This document shows positions 60,821-64,000 of a stretch of 64,000 bases of DNA, piece by piece. Origin of the DNA: Liminaster sp045576355 (GTDB lineage Bacteria; Bacteroidota; Bacteroidia; Bacteroidales; UBA3663); NCBI GenBank assembly GCA_045576355.1, contig JAZNGG010000008.1, forward strand, positions 46,916-110,915, read 5' to 3'. The position numbers and the translations under genes were made by a program. Under the pieces are notes generated by a model. The model was not told where the DNA came from, did not search any database, and saw only the letters and a program-made list of their open reading frames with translations. How positions within the stretch are numbered: position 1 is the stretch's first letter; the number at the start of each line of letters is the position of its first letter.

Positions 60821-61498
60821 ATGAGACCTTATATTATATGTCACATGATGTCCTTGCTCGATGGTCGAATCGATTGTGATGTGACCGAACAGATAGAGAC
60901 CGGAGATGAGTATTATGAAGCTCTGGAGCAACTCTCTTGCCCATCGATGCTCATGGGACGAGTGACTATGCAGATGCACTATGCCCTCCCGACACCCTTC
61001 CTTTGCTCAGACCATACTCCGATCGGCGCAAAGAGTTATCATGTAGCCCATCAGGCAGATGGCTATCTCATCGCCATAGACACGATGGGAAAACTCTCCT
61101 GGCCACAAAGTCATCTGGACGGCATGCCGTTATTGGTTATCACCTCTGAGGCTTGCCCTAAAGAATATCTGGATACACTCACGCAGCAGGAGATATCTTG
61201 GATTGCCGTCGGAGCGCGAGACATCGATCTCCCCGCAGCGATGGAGATGCTCAGCCGAGAGTTTGGCGTGGAGCGACTCAGCGTCACCGGAGGCGGCAAC
61301 ATCAATGCAGCCTTTTTGCAAGCCGGACTACTCGACGAAGTGAGTATGATGTGGTGTCCGGGTATTGATGGTCGCCGGGGGATGACGACGGCTTTCGATG
61401 GCCTCCCTGCCGACTACCCTCCCACACGGCTTCATTTGGATAGCCTCATACAGTTGGGGCAAGTCATCTGGGCAAGGTATAAACCGCAAACACCATAA
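60821..61498 (+). CDS. RibD C-terminal / dihydrofolate-reductase-like protein
   Basis: Cytoplasmic NADPH-dependent reductase fold, as in the RibD C-terminal domain (riboflavin pathway) and YyaP/YwjB-like stand-alone proteins. Signatures: YIICHMMSLLDGRID at the N-terminus, MLMGRVTMQ, then VERLSVTGGGNINAAFLQAG and LLDEVSMMWCPGIDGRRGM. 225 residues, without a deaminase domain, so it is probably a reductase of unknown substrate rather than a riboflavin enzyme. It stands alone between terminators. The short leader has no clear consensus promoter. Confidence 0.88.
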   Translation: MRPYIICHMMSLLDGRIDCDVTEQIETGDEYYEALEQLSCPSMLMGRVTMQMHYALPTPFLCSDHTPIGAKSYHVAHQADGYLIAIDTMGKLSWPQSHLDGMPLLVITSEACPKEYLDTLTQQEISWIAVGARDIDLPAAMEMLSREFGVERLSVTGGGNINAAFLQAGLLDEVSMMWCPGIDGRRGMTTAFDGLPADYPPTRLHLDSLIQLGQVIWARYKPQTP

Positions 61499-61544
61499 AA
61501 CAAAACCTCGCAACATCGGAACAGACATTGCGAGGTTTTGTTTG
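61497..61544 (+). terminator. intrinsic terminator of the reductase gene
   Basis: CAAAACCTCGCAA (61501-61513) pairs with TTGCGAGGTTTTG (61528-61540), followed by TTTG; A-rich sequence ahead of it makes it work on either strand, also ending the convergent gene at 61573. Confidence 0.85.
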
Positions 61545-61572
61545 CTTATTTGTAGGCTTGTATGGAGTAGAT

Positions 61573-62064
61573 TTAAAACGACTCTTCAGCACTTACTAAT
61601 TCATTGAAATACTTGTATAATTTCTTTCCAATCTTATCCTTTTTAAAGGTCCTTTCATGACTCTTTGGTATAGCTGTTATTCTAATTTTTGCTACACCAT
61701 CTTTTAATTTCTCTATTTGTTCATCAGTTATTTTAAATTGTGCTGTAGTATTTATTTCTGTAACAGGAATAAAAATGCCGCCATATATTAAGCCTGCTGT
61801 TTCACTACCATCTTTTACATGTTTTCCCTCTAACTTTATAATTTCATCATTATAGGTTTTTATTAACATAGTGGATTCAGAAAGAAACTTAAAACGTTCT
61901 GATTTTATTGTTACTACTATATAATTAGAGGAATCTTGTTTTGCCACGTTATAGGTAACGTAACATCCATCTGTTGATAATGGTTTGTATGTATATGATA
62001 CAGACTGTGCATAAGCCAATAGAGGAAGACTTATTAAGGTCGTTAGTAATAGTAATTTCTTCAT
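61573..62064 (-). CDS. small secreted protein of unknown function
   Basis: 163 residues. Signal peptide MKKLLLLTTLISLPLLAYAQ, then a beta-rich domain (SVSYTYKPLSTDGCYVTYNV, FKFLSESTMLIKTYNDEIIK) and a basic C-terminal helix (ERTFKKDKIGKKLYKYFNEL). No motif is recognised. The start is the ATG at 62064; an in-frame ATG at 62094 lies inside the -7 box TATCTTTG (minus strand, 62092-62099) and would add ten residues. It is leftward, alone, and ends at the shared terminator at 61497-61544. Confidence 0.7.
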   Translation of the reverse strand: MKKLLLLTTLISLPLLAYAQSVSYTYKPLSTDGCYVTYNVAKQDSSNYIVVTIKSERFKFLSESTMLIKTYNDEIIKLEGKHVKDGSETAGLIYGGIFIPVTEINTTAQFKITDEQIEKLKDGVAKIRITAIPKSHERTFKKDKIGKKLYKYFNELVSAEESF

Positions 62065-62091
62065 ACTAATTATTTTTAGATTAATACTCGG

Positions 62092-62099
62092 CAAAGATA
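62092..62099 (-). promoter_or_regulatory. -7 box of the small secreted protein gene
   Basis: TATCTTTG on the minus strand; no -33 TTTG at the right distance. It overlaps an upstream ATG and so favours the start at 62064. Confidence 0.5.
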
Positions 62100-62218
62100 T
62101 GATTATTTTTGATTTTTAGGATGAAAAAATATTATTGTTGTCCGGTAAAACTTTTTATTGTAAAAAATAGCTTTCAACCGCAGATTATATGCGATAGTGA
62201 GTTGTCTTTTTGGAAAAT

Positions 62219-62262
62219 GTGTCCACAATGCCAATTTTATCAGCACTGCGGACACATATTTT
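62219..62262 (-). terminator. imperfect hairpin after the first T9SS-like gene
   Basis: TGTGTCCgCAgTGC and GCAtTGtGGACACA pair over 14 positions with G-U pairs; on the minus strand ATTTTCC follows. It lies about 50 bp beyond the leftward stop at 62307. Confidence 0.5.
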
Positions 62263-62306
62263 GTCGATTTTATTTTTTAGCGGACACCAATAATATAATT
62301 ATTGCT

Positions 62307-63014
62307 TTATCTTATGATCTTTTTTTCTGTCTTCTTGCTTCCATCCACATATTCAGTCACCTTGATATTCACTCCGCGAGAAGGGGTTTGCACCTGACGT
62401 CCGGAGAGGTCGTAATAGGTTACAGACTCCAGTTCCGGGGGGGTCAGATTTTCTATCGAATTATAACCATTGTTACCACAGTAGAATGCAGCAATGTCAA
62501 AAGTGACAGATTTTACGAAACTAAGTTTCTTCTCGTAATTGTCGTATACAAATGGTGTGAAAATCAGTTTATATTGCATAAATCCATTGATTATTTCTTC
62601 TTCATACTTATAAATCACATCAAACGTATGTCCTGTATTGATAACACGGGGAGGCAACGGGTCTCCGGGATGGGTAGCAGGAGCGTTTGCATAAAGATAA
62701 ATGTTTTTGTAAATATCTTCCATTTCCATCTCGTATATATCCGGGAACGCACAAATAGTAGATTGTTCATATGGTTTATAATTGGTGGGAAAGATAATGT
62801 TTTTAAATGGAACTTCCGGTTTATTTACATCATCAATATAAAAATACTCCGGATTGTCACATGAGATCTGAATTGTATCCACTATTCGGACAATATTATA
62901 ATCATCCAAAGAGAATTCGACATTTTTATAATTAGATTGTGCATGAGCGATCGTAACATTTGTTGCTAAGATGAGCAGCAAGATATAAATGTATTTTGTG
63001 TAGTTATTTTGCAT
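62307..63014 (-). CDS. secreted protein, gingipain-propeptide-like body with T9SS-like C-terminal tail (paralogue 1)
   Basis: 235 residues. Signal peptide ending in TNVTIAHAQ. The body (about 25-185) carries VEFSLDDYNIVRIVDTIQIS, a Pro step EVPFKNIIFPTNYKPYE and FVYDNYEKKLSFVKSVTFDI, an order like the propeptide of C25 peptidases, though without any peptidase domain. The C-terminal ~38 residues, YYDLSGRQVQTPSRGVNIKV then a Lys-rich end (KKTEKKIIR), resemble type A T9SS sorting tails (Y..Sg..v..p..Gi.i....G...kki...). It is a tandem paralogue of the gene at 63100-63789. Function unknown: possibly an inhibitor, a secreted adaptor or a decayed peptidase gene. Confidence 0.7.
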   Translation of the reverse strand: MQNNYTKYIYILLLILATNVTIAHAQSNYKNVEFSLDDYNIVRIVDTIQISCDNPEYFYIDDVNKPEVPFKNIIFPTNYKPYEQSTICAFPDIYEMEMEDIYKNIYLYANAPATHPGDPLPPRVINTGHTFDVIYKYEEEIINGFMQYKLIFTPFVYDNYEKKLSFVKSVTFDIAAFYCGNNGYNSIENLTPPELESVTYYDLSGRQVQTPSRGVNIKVTEYVDGSKKTEKKIIR

Positions 63015-63039
63015 AGTGGCATGTTTTTTATGTAAATTG

Positions 63040-63099
63040 AATTATTTTAGGATCAAAGATGCTCCCGGTTCACAAACAGTCCCTTTATTCAATACGACA
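63040..63099 (-). pseudogene. leftover C-terminal tail of the gene at the right edge
   Basis: On the minus strand the bases just after the stop of the gene at 63100 read NKGTVCEPGASLILK and a stop, almost the same as the end of the partial gene at 63817 (DKGTVCELGASLILK). About 43 bases are identical with one change, so this is a remnant left by tandem duplication. Confidence 0.7.
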
Positions 63100-63789
63100 T
63101 TACTTCACGATAATCTTTTTTGTCTCCCTGCTGCCATCCGGATTTTCGGTTACTTTGATAGTCAGACCGCTCGTAGGAGTTTCCACCGGACGTCCGGAAA
63201 GATCGTAATTGTTTTCTGTTTTTACTTCTCTGTCTGATGATGAAATGTTTTCTATAGAATTTTCAGGTAGAGGACCACTATATGCGAGACTTAATTTGAA
63301 TGATGAAAAAAATGTAAGTTCTTTCACATAACTATCATAAAAAAAAGGAGAAATAATATAATTTACCCGCATAATATTCCCATTTGTATCTGCTGTAATT
63401 TTATGAACAACATCTGTAAGACCAGAAAAGGGTTTTTTGGGGGTATGAGAAGTAGTATTGGTAAAAAGAATAACATTGTCAAGGATTACTTTAAACTGAA
63501 ATTCATATATATCGTATGTGTAATCAGCAAAAAGATTAGTTTCAAATGATACAATAGTATAGGGTATTGCCGGAGTCCCCTCCTCTTCTAAAAAAAAGTA
63601 ATTGGGATTATCTGTGCTGATCTCTATCGTATCCACCGTTCGGACAATATTAAAATCATCCAAAGAGAATTCAATTATTTTGGTGCCAGGATAATCAGTA
63701 TCGATTATTGTTTGTGCATGAGTGATCGTAACATTGGCTACAATAATCAGCAATAGGCCGAAAATATTTTTTATATAAGATTTTTTCAT
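63100..63789 (-). CDS. secreted protein, gingipain-propeptide-like body with T9SS-like C-terminal tail (paralogue 2)
   Basis: 229 residues, same plan as the downstream paralogue. Signal peptide MKKSYIKNIFGLLLIIVANV, cut after THAQ. The body has IEFSLDDFNIVRTVDTIEIS (paralogue: VEFSLDDYNIVRIVDTIQIS), NPNYFFLEEEGTPAIPYTIV and FYDSYVKELTFFSSFKLSLA. The tail reads NYDLSGRPVETPTSGLTIKV, then PDGSRETKKIIVK, close to T9SS type A tails. The two genes share their N- and C-terminal blocks, while the middles have diverged. Upstream, 27 bp away, the partial gene at the right edge ends in the same tail that is repeated between the paralogues. Confidence 0.7.
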   Translation of the reverse strand: MKKSYIKNIFGLLLIIVANVTITHAQTIIDTDYPGTKIIEFSLDDFNIVRTVDTIEISTDNPNYFFLEEEGTPAIPYTIVSFETNLFADYTYDIYEFQFKVILDNVILFTNTTSHTPKKPFSGLTDVVHKITADTNGNIMRVNYIISPFFYDSYVKELTFFSSFKLSLAYSGPLPENSIENISSSDREVKTENNYDLSGRPVETPTSGLTIKVTENPDGSRETKKIIVK

Positions 63790-63816
63790 AATAATAGTTT
63801 TTTAAATAAATCAAAA

Positions 63817-64000
63817 TTATTTTAGGATCAAAGATGCTCCCAGTTCACAAACAGTCCCTTTATCCAATACTATGGAGGAAGTGGCATCCAATGTCAATTC
63901 TGCACCGGAAGAGATGACCACATTTCCTTGCTCCTTGGTGTCAATTATATTTCTACCGATAAAAATATTTTCTCCACTCATAGATTTAGATTCGGAAAAA
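63817..64000 (-). CDS. C-terminus of a secreted beta-helix-like protein, cut off by the window edge
   Basis: The frame enters from the right and reads SESKSMSGENIFIGRNIIDT, then VVISSGAELTLDATSSIVLD, KGTVCELGASLILK and stop at 63817-63819. The pattern of short strands with Ile/Val-Ser-Ser-Gly-Ala steps is the repeat seen at the end of many Bacteroidetes surface proteins (right-handed beta-helix or ladder). About 60 residues are visible. The start and main domain lie outside the window. Its 3' end is duplicated at 63040-63099. Confidence 0.7.
   Translation of the reverse strand, partial: FSESKSMSGENIFIGRNIIDTKEQGNVVISSGAELTLDATSSIVLDKGTVCELGASLILK

Noticed and set aside
62109..62864. 251-codon plus-strand frame
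   Set aside because: It is antisense to the T9SS-like gene, which has a signal peptide and a clear paralogue; the plus frame has low-complexity AT-driven composition.
1..64000. Prophage, integrative element or restriction/defence island
   Set aside because: No integrase, relaxase, phage structural, methyltransferase-endonuclease or known defence gene was recognised in either strand.

Overview
The window is chromosomal DNA from a Bacteroidales bacterium; the family cannot be fixed from sequence alone. Evidence: a SusC/SusD pair with polysaccharide-utilisation enzymes (GH31, GH97, GH78), type III glutamine synthetase, DUF3078, DUF3109 and C69-peptidase proteins typical of the order, T9SS-like C-terminal tails, and promoters of the Bacteroidetes form TTTG - 19/20 bp - TAnnTTTG. 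No tRNA, rRNA, CRISPR array, insertion sequence or prophage was recognised.

Layout. 0-5 kb: truncated rlmD, a candidate small RNA, and a C69 dipeptidase plus M23 peptidase pair. 5.1-11.4 kb: a six-gene leftward operon of secreted proteins of unknown role (PDZ protein, two proteins built from a duplicated ~125-residue domain, a fusion of that domain to a SUMF1 fold, and two related proteins, one ending in a DnaJ-type cysteine-rich domain). It is preceded by a long structured leader and four 33-bp direct repeats. 11.6-27.5 kb: housekeeping and stress genes (eno with hcp, a helix-hairpin-helix protein, an SDR, a TatD-like hydrolase, a histidine kinase-manC-argB operon, glnN and a TorF-like porin). 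27.9-36.4 kb: a six-gene rightward operon, five exported proteins (LPP20-like, TPR/Sel1, two unknown or NTF2-like, TPR plus barrel-like) plus a DUF3109 protein, bounded by a strong promoter and terminator. 36.4-37.4 kb: a gene-poor gap rich in repeats. 37.4-41.9 kb: rnr, a DUF1963 protein, a candidate small RNA and a DUF3078 protein.

41.9-60.5 kb is a glycan-utilisation region: a 1,336-residue GH78 plus sialidase-like fusion (leftward), then rightward GH31 with a PA14-like insert, GH97, an STN-alpha/beta hydrolase-DUF3826 fusion, a DUF5123/DUF4957-like lipoprotein, SusC and SusD. The probable division of labour is surface capture by SusD and the lipoprotein, TonB-driven import by SusC, and stepwise removal of alpha-xylosyl or glucosyl, alpha-galactosyl, rhamnosyl and possibly ulosonic-acid residues by the enzymes. 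60.8-64 kb holds a RibD-C/DHFR-like reductase, a small secreted protein, and a tandem duplication of short proteins with gingipain-propeptide-like bodies and T9SS-like tails; the neighbour at the right edge is cut off.

Intergenic DNA is unusual. At least six gaps carry a composite repeat built from GCCATCGCCAT steps, short GC-rich hairpins and 8-bp G-rich arrays. Two near-identical inverted copies flank the 17.6-20.3 kb segment. Two 22-bp arrays, one 33-bp array and one 10-bp array also occur.
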